NCBI RefSeq assembly: GCF_001625215.2
Contig: NC_030386.2
Location: 14,044,545 to 14,108,544 of the forward strand
Reading direction: 5' to 3'
From: Daucus carota subsp. sativus
Lineage: Eukaryota > Streptophyta > Magnoliopsida > Apiales > Apiaceae
DNA length: 64,000 bases
The first letter of the stretch is position 1, and each line of letters starts with the position of its first letter. The notes under the pieces are model-generated. The model was not told the DNA's origin and did not search any database. It was given only the letters and a program-made list of their open reading frames with translations. The position numbers and the translations under genes are program-made. Below are positions 14,301 to 25,662 of the stretch, piece by piece.

Positions 14301-15203
14301 TTACAGAAGTAATATGTATTTCAAATAATTATCATCAAAGAATGCGTAAACCAGCTATAACAAAATGCATTTTATATAGTTAAGAATCCACTCAAAAAAT
14401 GTAACCAGGTGTGCTTTTCTATTCTAAACCTATATGAGCTGTCAAGTGGAGAGATTCTAAGTGTTTTGGTGCAATATGAAGCTTCCATTAGACTATTAAT
14501 CTATGTCATCTAGGTGACTTGCTAATCCAATGGTACCTAGGTAAATATGTTTTCACATGTAATGTAATAATAAATACCTGATGTACTTGAAGTATGATCT
14601 TCCACTCCCTGAAAATTAATGCAAATCAGCCTAATAAGTAGCTTTCAGTTATAAATCTCTATAGTTTGCACCAAGTGCCTGTGATTGCAGGCAAGCTTCT
14701 ACCTGTGAATAAATGACTCGAGCTGCTTCCAGCTGCGACATTTCTGCATCAAAGGTATTAACCATCTCCAAGACTTCAGGCGTACTAACAAATCGCACAA
14801 ACCTAGAAACAAGGACAATAGTTTATAGCAAAAGCTGCCACACAAGAGTCCAACAAAATTCATAAGCTACATTACCTTTCAAGTGTACCCTTAGTGAACC
14901 ACCTTTCTCCATCTCTGTAATTCTCCGCCTCGAGTTTAATTGACTTAGCTGACAAAGCAACTTGTTCCTCTGCAATCTTCAATTGTGCCACAAATGGCTT
15001 CAACAACCCTGAAGCAAGCTTCTCTACATTCCCATCACGAGAAATAAACAATTCACATCTGCCCAAAGCATGCAAAACAAAATTTAAGCACCATCACATC
15101 AAAACAAATGAATTCAAAAAATTCAAAACAAACATTGTCTTCACCGTGAACGCTTAGGGGATAGCTGGAACACAGCATAGTCAATAGGTGTCTCCGACTT
15201 CAT
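8312..15203 (-). CDS. COP1-interacting protein 7 (CIP7)-like protein
   Basis: Nine exons: 15203-15145, 15058-14876, 14802-14703, 14608-14578, 14044-14002, 13546-13394, 13229-10997, 10878-9519 and 8400-8312. They close in frame to about 1416 residues. The N terminus [16 protein letters not shown], the segments [41 protein letters not shown] and [19 protein letters not shown], and the tail [19 protein letters not shown] match the plant CIP7/COP1-interacting-related family as I remember it. The long middle is low-complexity, Ser- and charge-rich, with a predicted coiled stretch ([19 protein letters not shown]) and a basic patch ([15 protein letters not shown]) near the C terminus. There are no membrane segments. 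Family knowledge: Arabidopsis CIP7 binds COP1 and promotes light-induced genes in the nucleus; the function of this paralogue group is less clear. The last intron (9518-8401) holds a duplicated segment and a C18 tract. Confidence 0.92.
8564..9333. repeat. Direct duplication inside the last CIP7-like intron
   Basis: Two copies of a ~175-bp segment, 8564-8740 and 9153-9333, lie about 590 bp apart in the same orientation. They share runs such as GGCTGATTGTAAGAAGACTT and TTAGCTCATTTTCCACTTAC, with scattered mismatches. I recognise no transposon ends. Confidence 0.85.
9351..9368. repeat. C18 homopolymer tract
   Basis: Eighteen consecutive C on the plus strand, which is G18 in the sense strand of the CIP7-like intron. 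It could form G-quadruplex or i-motif structure, and its length is likely polymorphic or uncertain in assembly. Confidence 0.95.
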
Positions 15204-16480
15204 CTTTCCTCTCTCAAGAATCGTATATCATACAATCAAAACCTGCTGCCCCTCTTTAGCAAACTAAAATTCCAATAAAGCAATCCACAAACCACATGTC
15301 TTCAGATCTTACACATAATGTACCTAACCACGCCTCCGACCTCAATCCAGCCAAATTCACCCTCTGCAAGCAAAATTACACAATCATCTCGAGCCAACAC
15401 AACCAGCATTTAACTAAACAAACAAAACACAGATCTTACACAACAAAACTCAATTCCAACATTCACACACACCTACACATTACCATCTCCCACAGCTAAC
15501 AACTTAATTAAGTTCACATTAGATCTGATTCTCCAAATATCATCACAATTAACATCTTCAATCAAAATTAATCGAACTCGAAACCCGAAAATTTTCAACA
15601 CACAACAAACTAAAACTACTAAAGAAATGAAAAGGGCAGCTACCTAGAAGCAAAATCAAAGCAAAGATCGAGACAGATCGTTTGAAATCGCAACCGACAT
15701 TGAAAAATTGAGCACAACACACATTCTTCCTCTTGACAATCTACTTGAAGCAGCTAAAACAGAGACAAAATGTAAGTATATTTGTGTGTATAGGTGGGGG
15801 GCTAGGAGGAGCTGGTGCTTTTGATAACAGTAGATAGGGGGTTTTGTTTTGTGTTGTTTTTATAAATTTGGAATTATATGAAAAAACCCTACAACAAACG
15901 AGGAGAGAAGTGAGATATACACTAGATATACATACAGATGTGTGTGAATGGCTGTTGTCTTTGCTTTACATCTTTCTAAAACACCATCTTCTGTTTCTCT
16001 CTCTAGAATCCCTTTTCTCAGAAGCCGTGGGAGAGAGAGATTGAGAGAGATTGTGTGTGTGTGTGTGTTTCGGACAAAACTGGAAATGTTAATTTAGGAG
16101 TATTTTATTTGGCAAAGTAGTGGAAGTAAAATTATTCTTAAACTACTGTAGCAGAATCAAAGACAGTAGACTCTTGTAGTCTTGTTTCCCGTGGTGTTTG
16201 TGTTTTCAGTTTCTCAATTTGTTTCCACACTGATTTATATACTTAACAACATATTTTAGGTTTCTCTAATTTAACAAATTATATATAATAAAATCAAAAG
16301 TCTAATATATATTTGAGAATGGACAAAAATATTAGCTAAATAATGTGATGATACATATCTTCTCAGCAGACGGGAATGAGAAATGTATTCTAACTCTTAG
16401 ACTATCCCGAACTGATTATATATAGTAGTAGTGTAAATCAGAGTTTGAATCGATGAAAAATAGATCAAAGTTATACGGGT
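15204..16480. other. 5' flank of the CIP7-like gene
   Basis: Likely 5' UTR and promoter. A GA-rich stretch followed by a (TG)n run sits at about 16029-16069. A candidate leader intron (CTAG/CAAG-rich area around 15640-15760) cannot be resolved by eye. No other gene seen. Confidence 0.4.
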
Positions 16481-17020
16481 CGTTTGGCCGAGTTTAAAAG
16501 AAGTGATTTATTTCTTAAAGTAAAGAAGTGGATTATAAGCAAAATGTTGGTTTGAACTTATAAGTTACTAAAAATGTTTGCATACTTGTAACTTATTTTG
16601 TTATAATAAGCTCCAAATCCAAAAAAAAAAAAAAACTAAGGGGGTGTTTGTTTCTAGCTTAAAAGTCGGGCTTCTAGGTTATAAGTTCGAATCATTATTT
16701 GTACCGTTTGTGTAAAAAATCAAGAAGCACTTATAAAAAGTTAGGAATGCTAACTTTTGTTTCAGGGTTTCTGCTTATTTTCCAAACACTTTAATCACTT
16801 ATAAGTCTTAGCTTGCTTCTAACTTCTACTCTACTTTTTTATTTTAAGCAAGAAGCACTTATTTTAAGCTCACTCAAACGGCCCCTAAGGTTTCCTAACT
16901 TTTTCTTGGGCTTTTAACTTTTAAGCCTCATTTTAAGTACTTTTAACTTGCCAAACGGTATATAAATAAGTTGAAACCACTTCTCTTCAAAATAAGCCAT
17001 AAGCTCAATCTGCCAAACAC
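16481..17020. mobile_element. Outer MITE-like element (host of a nested MITE)
   Basis: The left end GTCGTTTGGCCGAGTTTAA and the reverse complement of the right end GCGTGTTTGGCAGATTGAG are similar terminal inverted repeats, and both subterminal regions are rich in AAGAAGTGG-type motifs. There is no coding capacity. The target duplication was not resolved, so the ends are approximate. Confidence 0.5.
16640..16885. mobile_element. Tourist-like MITE (PIF/Harbinger) nested in the outer MITE
   Basis: Terminal inverted repeats GGGGGTGTTTGTTTCTAGCT and GGGGCCGTTTGAGTGAGCTT (right end reversed) are flanked by TAA at 16637-16639 and 16886-16888. A 3-bp TAA duplication is the PIF/Harbinger hallmark. 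Length 246 bp, non-coding. Confidence 0.75.
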
Positions 17021-17294
17021 GCACATAATAATTTAGATAAGATTTTACAAATTAAATTGATGAACGAAAATTTTTATATGAATTTCGTTATTAGGATAAA
17101 TTATTATTATGTTATATATTGATATTATACTATATAATAATATAATATCCATAGTAATAAACATATATAAATAAATCTTACTTTTGATCTGAATACTCCG
17201 ATTATTGAAGTACTTATTATAGAATAAGGTTCACCAAATTGGAACTTGAGTACTGAATTTTGTAACATTAATATATAGATTAATAAATACTCCC

Positions 17295-17897
17295 CAGTGT
17301 TCTAAAAGTCAGCGATTAATCGGGATTAATAGCCGATTAATCGTTGTTCAGTCGGACACCGTCTCGATTAAGCGTTAATCGGCGAAAAAAATCCTTTTTT
17401 CTGAAAATCGGTCAAAATCGGGATTAATCGGTCAAAAGTCGGGATTAATCGGGAAAAGTCGGTCAAAAATCGGTGAATTTAAAAATTTTAAAAATAAAAA
17501 GTAAAAAAATTTCAGAATTTAAATTTAATTTTAAATAAAACAAAAGGCACGGAAATGACAAAATACAGAAATTAGAATTGTTTTTATTACCTTTCACTCT
17601 TTCAATATTAACTCCTAAACTCTAATTACATAAATTTGCAATATCTTCATTCGCAGATCAATCAAATTCAAGTTTATATATGAGATGACTGGACTTGTAT
17701 ATGTATATAAAGGCATGTTTTGTATTATAAAAAATAATTAATTTTTTGATTTTATATGACTATAAATTTATACTATATATAATTATATATAAAATTTAAA
17801 TAATAATATTAAATTGATTCCGATTAATCACTCCGATTATCCGATTAATCGTTGGACGGTGCTTTCTCCGACTAAGCCCGATTCCCGCTTTTTACAG
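17295..17897. mobile_element. Non-autonomous hAT-like element
   Basis: It begins CAGTGTTCTAAAAG and ends CTTTTTACAG. The flanks ATACTCCC (17287-17294) and ATACTCTC (17898-17905) are an 8-bp target duplication with one mismatch. Both subterminal regions are packed with CGATTAATCGG-type motifs in either orientation, as expected of transposase-binding sites. The AT-rich centre is non-coding. Confidence 0.75.
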
Positions 17898-18349
17898 ATA
17901 CTCTCATGTTGCATTTTCAGCTAGCATATATGCATTAGTCCTCAACTTTACACTTTCTTGCTCCCTTACAATTGCTCGTTATCAGATTTTCATTTATTAG
18001 GGGAAAAAAAGAGAACTCGAATCGATATAAACTTCAAGTTTTGGGTTTTAGTTCAACTTCAATCCTAAGAGCATTAGTACTCTCAATTATTTTTTTAAAA
18101 TAATATACTATATGACTCCTAATAAATTAATATATTAAAATATTATGACACTTCAGATCCTATTTTTTTATTTGCTCTTTACTTATATTTTATTATTATT
18201 TAAGAGAAAATAAGAGTTTAGTGAATAGAAATAGAAGAAAGTGAATATTATATTCAATGTATTTTTTTTGTCATAAAAGGCGAATTTTATTAACAACTTA
18301 AATCATTTGACAAAAACATAATCGAAATCAGGGTAGACATCTCCCTCCC

Positions 18350-19250
18350 TAGGGCTGTCAAAAAATCCGCAAAATCCGGTATCCGTCCGAAAAATCCGTT
18401 ACCGTATCCGGGAAAAAGCGGATAAAATCCGTATTCCAAATAAAACGGATATTATCCGTATTCGAATCCGAAGATTGCGGATACGAATATGGATATAGGC
18501 GTATCCGTATCCGAAATTATTTAAATAATAAATAAAATATATGTGTATATATATATATATTATATTAATTATATAAATTTATTATATATCTATATTTTAT
18601 TATTTTATCATGTAAATTCTGAACAAGAATTAATATTTTAAAATAAAAAGAACATTAAATTGAAAACAAAAAAAATACAATGAACATAATACATAGTACA
18701 TACAATCGTGAGTCACGATACCACATCAGTAGAACAATTTACAATTCACATTTTATACTACAAACTACAGAATCCACCCACCAAACCTAATCCCGTCGCA
18801 CATCTCTTGCCCTCTTCTAACCCTAAAAAGCAAAATCCTCCACTATGCTTAGATCTTGTTTCATTCTTCGACTAGTTCTTCAATTAGATCTTGATCCTTA
18901 AACTTGTATGCTACGATGATATTTGATTATGTGCAGGTGCCTGAACCTGACCTTAGCTTCCTCTGTTGTTTTTACTTTCTTGTGTTTTGCTTGCTCTCGT
19001 ATCTGTTTCAGTCAAAATTATGCATACATTGAGGCTTGGGTATCCTGCTGTGGAGTAGTTATTTTCTTTGGGTTTATTTGAAAAAGCGGATTCGGATATT
19101 AATCCGGATAATATCCGGCGGATACGAATACGGATTTTTTTATTTTAAGATTTGCGGATACGGATCCGGATTCGGATACGGTTGTTAGTAGGCGGATTCG
19201 GATACGGATATGGGCTAATCAGTATCCGTTTTATCCATTTGACACCCCTA
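18350..19250. mobile_element. Non-autonomous hAT-like element A (CGGATA-rich)
   Basis: The termini TAGGGCTGTCAAA and (right, reversed) TAGGGGTGTCAAA are inverted repeats, flanked by a perfect 8-bp duplication TCCCTCCC at 18342-18349 and 19251-19258. Dozens of TATCCG/CGGATA hexamers crowd both subterminal regions. Any frame through them, such as one reading (RI)n at 19152, is an artefact of this repetition. 901 bp, no transposase. Confidence 0.85.
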
Positions 19251-19260
19251 TCCCTCCCTC

Positions 19261-19538
19261 CAGGGCCGATGATCAACCGGTGCAGTCAGCCCAACTGCAC
19301 CGGGCCCAAAAATTTTTGGGGCCCCAGATTAATCCAGCAGGCCTAGTTATATGTATGATGTATCAGATAAAATATAAATTTGTTTAGGAGAAAATAAAAC
19401 ACACGTACACAAAATAGAAAAACATAATAGACGCGCAGAATGTAGTTAAATTTTTATTTAGTGTACATCTTTTTTTCAATAAAAGGGCCTCAAATTTAAA
19501 TTTAGCACAGGGCCTCTTATTTGATTGAGTCGGGCCTG
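19261..19538. mobile_element. Non-autonomous hAT-like element B (GGGCC termini)
   Basis: It begins CAGGGCCGATGATCAAC and ends, reversed, CAGGCCCGACTCAATCA. A perfect 8-bp duplication CCTCCCTC flanks it at 19253-19260 and 19539-19546. 278 bp, non-coding. Its left target duplication overlaps the right target duplication of element A. Confidence 0.75.
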
Positions 19539-20388
19539 CCTCCCTCCAAATACGATCAGCTATAGAATAATTTTGTCGCGCCCAAAAATGACCTTGTTTG
19601 CAGACCGTTTAACGAATCTAAAGTTAATATTTTTAGAACTCAAGCTTGCTAGAAGAACTCGACATTCCTTGATCACTCTCCCCAAGTACGAGAAACACAT
19701 GAAAGAGCTGCGAATGGCTTGTACCATCTGCAAGCAATCAGACTCGACCAAAATGTTATTGTGATCTCCATTCTTTATCCAACTTAACGCTTTGCGAATT
19801 CCCATTATTTCAGCCAATTCTGGGCGAGCACAGCCTCATAAGCATTTTGATCTAGCTTCAACCAATCTGCCTTCGTGATTTCGAACTGCAAAAGCATGAT
19901 TGCAATAGTTTGATTCCTCGAAAATGGAAGTATCGGAGTCAACCTTAACACTGTTAGGCTGAGGTAGGCACCAATGTTCATCACCATCTTTGTGAGACAT
20001 GTATCCCAAAAGTATGATCATGAATACTTCTCCATCGATCGAAAATATGATCTTAAACACTTCTCCATTAGTTAAGGATCGATTACACTGATTCCACCAC
20101 TTCAGAAAATTTTAAGCTACATTGGTTCTGTATAAGCTCGTTTATGCTCTTCCATTACATCCGACAAACCATTACTATAACATGAATATCCTTATTTTGT
20201 TGCAGTTGAAAAACCAATTGCAGCCAGTCGAGAAAAGAAGTAAAATCACCAAACACATGTGAATTGTTTATCATCCCCCAACACGCAGCAGCATGGGGAC
20301 ATAAAACTAGAATATGTAATACCATCTTTGGATGATCATTACACACTGAACATACGACATTTGCTTGAACTCTTTTCGTAAGCAATAT

Positions 20389-20726
20389 GGCCCTGTTTGG
20401 GAATTAGCAGTTAGCTGTTAACGGATTGAATTAGATGTTTTGACTAGCTGATTGAAATAGATGTTTTGACGAGTGGATTGAATTAGCGGTTTCGTGTAAA
20501 ACTGTTGGGTAAATAGTCGTTTCATTAGCTTTTTATGACACATACCAAAACCTCTAACCCAAAAAACTCCTCAAAGTAGCTTTTTAAAAATTAGTTTTTT
20601 GAGCCCAAACCACTATTTCAATCCGCTAACTATCAAACACTATTATTAGCGGATTGAAATGGTCAAACCTCTAAATCACCCCAAACCTCTAATTTTTCTC
20701 CAAACCACTAACTTTCAAACACAGCC
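20389..20726. mobile_element. Tourist-like MITE inserted in the LINE remnant
   Basis: Terminal inverted repeats GGCCCTGTTTGGGAATTAG and (right, reversed) GGCTGTGTTTGAAAGTTAG fit the Tourist consensus. TAT flanks both sides (20386-20388 and 20727-20729), although TAA/TTA would be more typical. LINE zf-RVT coding similarity continues on both sides, showing insertion into the LINE. Confidence 0.75.
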
Positions 20727-21022
20727 TATGTCTTTAGTAGGTAAGCTATTAGTACATGCACGTACGTCATAAGAAATTCTTCACTTCTGGAGGAATTTTC
20801 AAATTCCAAAGTTTCCGCCAAAAGCCTGAGTTACTAGCTACTCATTCTTGTCTTCCTGCATGATTAAATAGGCACTTTTCACTAAGTAATTGTCCAAATT
20901 TTCATGCTTCCATGAATTTGCAATAAAATACATATAGAAGAAACTATGCATATAGATAATTAAAACAAGGGTATGGTTATTTTTCATAATTTTTGTTTAA
21001 GATATTTTTATTAATTTTTAAA

Positions 21023-22186
21023 GAGTAAAGTGCATTTTGTGTACCTGCACTTTAAGCAGGACACCACTTCCAATATTGAACTTTGAAAAACACCATATGC
21101 AATACCGTAGTTCAGAACCCGTCACAGATTGTGTTTTTCCGTTAGACCAGTGTAACGTCGTTAACAAAGTTGGGGGTTATTTCGTAATTTAACCTCTGCA
21201 ACGACTCTTTCGACTACTTAATCAATGTATCTCTCTCTTTTCACGTTGTTGCTCACCGCCATGCCTCCTCTCGTCACCACCGCCGTCGCTCTCCGTCAAC
21301 TCTATCTATCCCTCTCTCCTGACCTCGTCCTCGGCCACCTCAGTCACGGTGGTCCAGCTCGCTGCTGCCCTGCATCACCTAATTTTATACCATCATTCTA
21401 TTCCCTAGTGTTTAAGCATCTTATTTACGCTTTCAATTTGATTATTACTCCACCAAGCACAAAATCCCTAAATAGGTATGAACCCTAATTACAAATTCAG
21501 AAACCCTAAATATTTGTATGTATATCCGTGTGGCTGTGGATCGATTTGAAATAGAGGAATGAATAAGTTGAGCTATGAATAAATTCTACTTTCAGGCTAA
21601 AATGTTTCATTTTAACTCAAAAGTCCTTACATCTCTTTCTATGCATGCAAGTCTGTTTAAAGTAATATCATTGTCCAAAAAGTCTGGTAGTTTTATATTT
21701 TCCGATTTGAATCTATCATTTCCGTTATGGAAATCGCGTGATAAGGTGAAGAAAGTAATTAAGAAAGCCTGGGAACAAGCAGATATCATTGAAATTACTA
21801 ACAAGAGCTTGAGTTTGATCTGCTAGATGAAGATCATTATGTGAGAATGATAAATTATCGGCCTCAATATTATGCTGATGATTATGAGCAAACTAAAAAC
21901 AAGAGAGACTATTATCACTATGCACGCGAGGAAGTCTCTCCATTATGGCACCCTGGTTTAAAGTTTTTGTTTGTTACAGATGGAACACTTCAGATCCATT
22001 ATTATTCTCCTACTTTTGAAGGTGTTGTGGTTGGAACGGGAGATAATGATTTTAGTCTAAATTGACAAAGAGACACATGTAATAAAAAAATTTTAAAATT
22101 TGAATATTGAAAGTGATACTTATTAAATGGTGATATTGTAAATGGTGTCCTACTTAGATTGCAGGTACACATAATGCACTTTACTC
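21023..22186. mobile_element. Pack-MULE carrying a fructokinase-like gene fragment
   Basis: Left and right ends (right reversed) share about 45 bp beginning GAGTAAAGTGCATT and including GTGTACCTGCA. A perfect 9-bp target duplication ATTTTTAAA lies at 21014-21022 and 22187-22195, which is diagnostic of Mutator-like elements. There is no transposase; the interior carries a cellular gene fragment (separate entry). Confidence 0.88.
21596..22065 (+). pseudogene. Captured fragment of a fructokinase-like (FLN2-type, pfkB family) gene
   Basis: The frame contains AKMFHFNSKVLTSLSMHASL, GSFIFSDLNLSFPLWKSRDK and KAWEQADIIEIT. After one frameshift near 21815 come LLDEDHYVRMINYRPQYY, YYHYAREEVSPLWH and LKFLFVTDGTLQIHYYSP. 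These match the plastid fructokinase-like proteins FLN1/FLN2 as I remember them, with pfkB-fold order kept. The fragment ends shortly after VVVGTGDNDF, before the catalytic GxGD region would complete, and the second half is open only to 22065. It lies inside the Pack-MULE, so it is transduplicated rather than a local gene. Expression is unknown. Confidence 0.85.
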
Positions 22187-22371
22187 ATTTTTAAATTAAG
22201 AGTTTGGATGAATGTATCAATAAAACCTCTCTCTTAACCCTAATTCTCTCTAGCCTCTATCCCGTCGTAGCTGTCAGGGGCTTCCATCGGTTTTCACTGG
22301 TGGAAAGCCCCGAATCAGTTTATTACTTTATTTTCTTCTTAATTTTTGAATAATACTTCTTCTCGGGAAAC

Positions 22372-22590
22372 TGAGATCTAAAACCATCGGGAGATTTCGC
22401 TGTCTCTCTTCCAAGCGGGTGGATTTCAGTCCGATTTCTCTTGTTTTTGTGGTTCTGCTCCGGATCTATACTCGAGAGATTCTTAGATCTAAAACCATCA
22501 GAGATTTTGCTGTCTTTCTTCTCTGTTTCAAGCGGGTTGCTTTTCAGGCTGATTTCTCTTGTTTTTGTGGTTCTGCTTCAAATCTAAGGT
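22372..22590. repeat. Imperfect tandem duplication (~109-bp unit, two copies)
   Basis: Two adjacent units each start AGATCTAAAACCATC and contain GATTTCTCTTGTTTTTGTGG and GCTGTCT. The second unit has a small insertion. The surrounding CT-rich sequence (22230-22330) looks like a transcribed leader of a decayed element, but I cannot identify it. Confidence 0.75.
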
Positions 22591-22795
22591 TTATTCATCT
22601 TTAGTTATTATTTTGGTTTGGTGTAGTCTCTCCTTGGTGAGAGTTAGGTTGTTTCTCTCCTTGGTGAGAGAAATCTTAATAAAATCTATTTAAATTTAAG
22701 GTTCAAGAATAAAATCTTAATAATTTTAAAATTCTGTTTTAAGCATGATTTTTCTTTGAACGCGGCACTTATAACCGAACTAATTTAAGAGTAGT

Positions 22796-22972
22796 GCTAC
22801 ATGCACAAAATTGGATACAGGATTTTGTACAAAATAAGATGGCGACTGAGGTGGAGAGTTTTAATTGGTGCTATTAATGGATATGGAGCTCATTTCAATC
22901 AAAAGTTAACACATACTCATTATGTGAATTTTTTTTATCCAATTTTGTGCATATAGAATTTTTCCTATTTTA
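22796..22972. mobile_element. Small MITE-like inverted-repeat element
   Basis: CTACATGCACAAAATTGGAT at the left and, reversed, CTATATGCACAAAATTGGAT at the right form near-perfect terminal inverted repeats. Non-coding. Target duplication not resolved. Confidence 0.65.
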
Positions 22973-23220
22973 AACTTTAGCACCGTTACGGTTGATGAAA
23001 CGGTTATGTGGATAGTAATTAAGTTAAGTTGGGTTATTGATTTCGCTTAGTTGTGAGTTGTGACATTATTAATTAGCACATGCAGTTTTAGATTTTATTC
23101 TCAGGCTTTCTTTATCTCTTTCCTGTCTTCTTCCGCTTGCAGAAAAATAAAAATTAATGTGTTATCTGTGCACACCAATAGTTTTACGATATGTAAAATG
23201 TAAATACTGTTCAACTTGTA

Positions 23221-23470
23221 CTCCCTCCGTTTCAAATTAGATGTCCAATTTAAAAAAATCATACAGTTTAAGAAAAGTGGATGTTCACAAATTAATTACA
23301 TTAAATGATCAAAATATGTGGAGTGAGATTGATCTAGGAAATATAAATAAGAGATGTGTGAAGTAGAATTGGTTTTGGAAATATGATTTTGCATTGAAAG
23401 TTGAAGTGGACAAATAATTTGAAACAATTTTTTTTTTCAAAAGTGGACATATAAATTGAAACGGAGGGAG
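23221..23470. mobile_element. Stowaway MITE (Tc1/mariner type)
   Basis: CTCCCTCCGTTTCAAATT at both ends in inverted orientation, flanked by TA on each side (23219-23220 and 23471-23472). 250 bp, non-coding. Confidence 0.85.
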
Positions 23471-23961
23471 TAAGTTATAAATATAATACCGTAACACTTG
23501 GAATTGAAACACCAAGCAAGCTGTATAATTTGTTGCTGGGCAAAGAAAGTCGTGGATCACATGGTGATTATTGTGGGAGTGTGAGTGGGTTCGGAGATTC
23601 AACCAGATTTGGGCCAGCCCGTGTAATAGCTGCTCATGGATTCCTTTGTTGGGACATTAATGATGACTCATTCAATTTCATAGATCTCCATATCTCTATT
23701 TTCCCTGATTTTTTTAAGTTATTTTTCTTATTGTGTTAATGGTGTTGATCGAGCTTGGCCTACGCACTTGCATGGTCGGTTGGTTCAGTTTGACTTTCTG
23801 GTGTCCTCCGAACCAGGGTGCTCCATACTTCAGTCGCATCACAAATTTTTTCTCATATAAATGAACACGTATCACTGTTTCATAATTAACATCAAGGTTC
23901 CTCCTATTAAACGAACTGTTTGTCTGGCGTGTGATGGACATATTCTTAGCACTAACTTGTA

Positions 23962-24245
23962 CTTCCTCTGTTTCAGTCAATTCTTTAGATTTGATTTGGA
24001 CATAGTGGTTCAGAAATAATTATGTATAAAACAATGAAAAAGAGAAAGAAAAGTGAGTAAAGTGATGAGACTATTGATTTTTAATGTATAAAAAGAAAAT
24101 AGTAGAATAAAGATAGTGTGAAAAGGGAGGAAAGTGAGAAGATGATGAGACTCATTGACTATTTTTGGTAAGTTTTGAAATGTAAAGAATTGGACGGGAC
24201 ATCTCAAAAAGAAAGCCGTAAAAAAAATAATTAGGACAGAGAGAG
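23962..24245. mobile_element. Diverged Stowaway-like MITE
   Basis: The ends CTTCCTCTGTTTCAGTCAAT and (right, reversed) CTCTCTCTGTCCTAATTATT resemble the Stowaway terminus, each flanked by TA. 284 bp. Confidence 0.65.
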
Positions 24246-24922
24246 TATGTATTTAGCTCATTTTGATTGATGTGATTTTTGTGTACGCGACGTTCATTAT
24301 TAAGAAGTATGAAACAATCGAAATAAATTAAACTTAGCTAACATGTGCTCATGAACATACTATAAAAAAAAACCGTTAGACGATTATATAATCAATCAAT
24401 GCGATATTTTCTGGCCGGGAACTTTAACCATAGAAACTTGCTTGTGAGGAACCGACTATTGGTGACATTGTTTTACCGAGATTTTATCATTACATGAATT
24501 GAGTTTTGGGAACACAATCCTTTTCAGCTAGAAGAGAAATCCTGAATCATAAACAGAAAACAGACCATACTTATGACCTTTACTAGAGTAGAAAGGTGCT
24601 GGAGTTGCATAGTTGTATAGTAAGTCCATTGATAGAAGAATTATATTACATGTACCCAATTTGCAGGACGAGAACACAGACCATGGGGACAAATTAATAC
24701 ATACAAAAGAAAAAATAAAATCAAAATATCGAAAAAAAAACATAGGCATCACTCCAATTTCATCATGGAGGAAGCAAGGGCCCGGCCGAAATGCAGCTGT
24801 GAACTAAGATCATGTGTACGAGTTGATTGATATGTATCTACAGATATGTAGTAATTAGTGTAAAATATTTATGTTTATCTGCTTGTTATTCTGTCGACAC
24901 GCGAAAAATGATTCTTCCTCTC

Positions 24923-25662
24923 TTAACGATCCAGAGCGCTGAGAACAATCCTGCAACAGCATAATTTTGCACATTATTGAGAATTGCGAAAATATTTGGG
25001 ATTGTATATAATGTGGTTCCAGGAATTTACCAATCGTATCCAGTTGGACTCTTAGGCGGAGGTCGAGGTAATGATTCTGATGTCGATTTTCTCCTAGTCA
25101 GTTTCTTGAATTCCCCAGTTGGTGAAGTAGCTGAAAAAACGGTGCATTACATGTACCAATTAAGTTGTTTAGGCTAATAAATTCGTTATACAGTGATTCG
25201 ATTACTAGAGTAGAGATCCGTAAATGAATATCTTTGGAACAGAAAAAATTATTTATCAGATTTTCTAGTATGTGTACATGGACACACTAAAAAGATCTAC
25301 TATTCATTTCTCGAGTTTTTACTATAGTATTCCCTAAACAGACATGCATGTCAGGATGTTACATTTAGAATAATATCAGATTTCTCTTTCTCTATTTATC
25401 ATCTTGATCACATATATTAGAATCCAGGAAAAATGAAGGAAAAATTACGCGAAAATGGAGAGCCGGGAGTGGTGGGGGTGGTCGGAGAAGATGGGACGGA
25501 GTCAGAGCGGAGCATGGTGATGGTGCGAGAAATCGGGATTTTGTCAAGAGCATGACGGCCAGATGATCGATCGGAGACTGCATTCTTGCGGAGTCTGCTG
25601 AGGCCAGAGTCAGGCGCAGGTCCAGCCAGCGTTTCATCCCATAGCTTATGAAGGAAGCCCAT
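24923..25662 (-). CDS. Dormancy/auxin-associated (DRM1/ARP) family protein
   Basis: Three exons, 25662-25449, 25130-25031 and 24950-24923, encode 113 residues. The start MGFLHKLWDETLAGPAP, the SPTTPTTPGSPFS stretch, the RRKSTSESLPRPPPKSP segment and the end YDWIVLSALDR are the landmarks of the DRM1/ARP family. Introns are GT-AG, with phases 1 and 2. The protein is small, Ser/Pro-rich and probably disordered. Family knowledge: transcripts rise in dormant buds and fall with auxin or sugar, and some members dampen growth or immunity; the biochemical role is unresolved. Nothing appears broken. A plus-strand frame at 24977 across exon 2 is a shadow. Confidence 0.9.

Larger units (their letters stand above)
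18265..20930 (-). mobile_element. 5'-truncated LINE remnant (zf-RVT and RNase H part), interrupted three times
   Basis: Reading leftward on the minus strand: a zinc-finger RVT segment with WRKLWNLKIPPEVKNFL (near 20800), then CSVCNDHPKMVLHILVLCPHAAACW (about 20310), then an RNase H-like segment (GIRKALSWI..., LVESDCLQMVQAI near 19700), and an A-rich 3' tail at 18265 after TAATAAAATTCGCC. It is broken by frameshifts and stops. Three younger elements interrupt it: 18350-19250, 19261-19538 and 20389-20726. The 5' boundary is approximate. Confidence 0.8.

Noticed and set aside
19152..19346. Plus-strand frame beginning with an Arg-Ile repeat
   Set aside because: It is the translation of CGGATA hexamers in a hAT-like element, not a protein gene.
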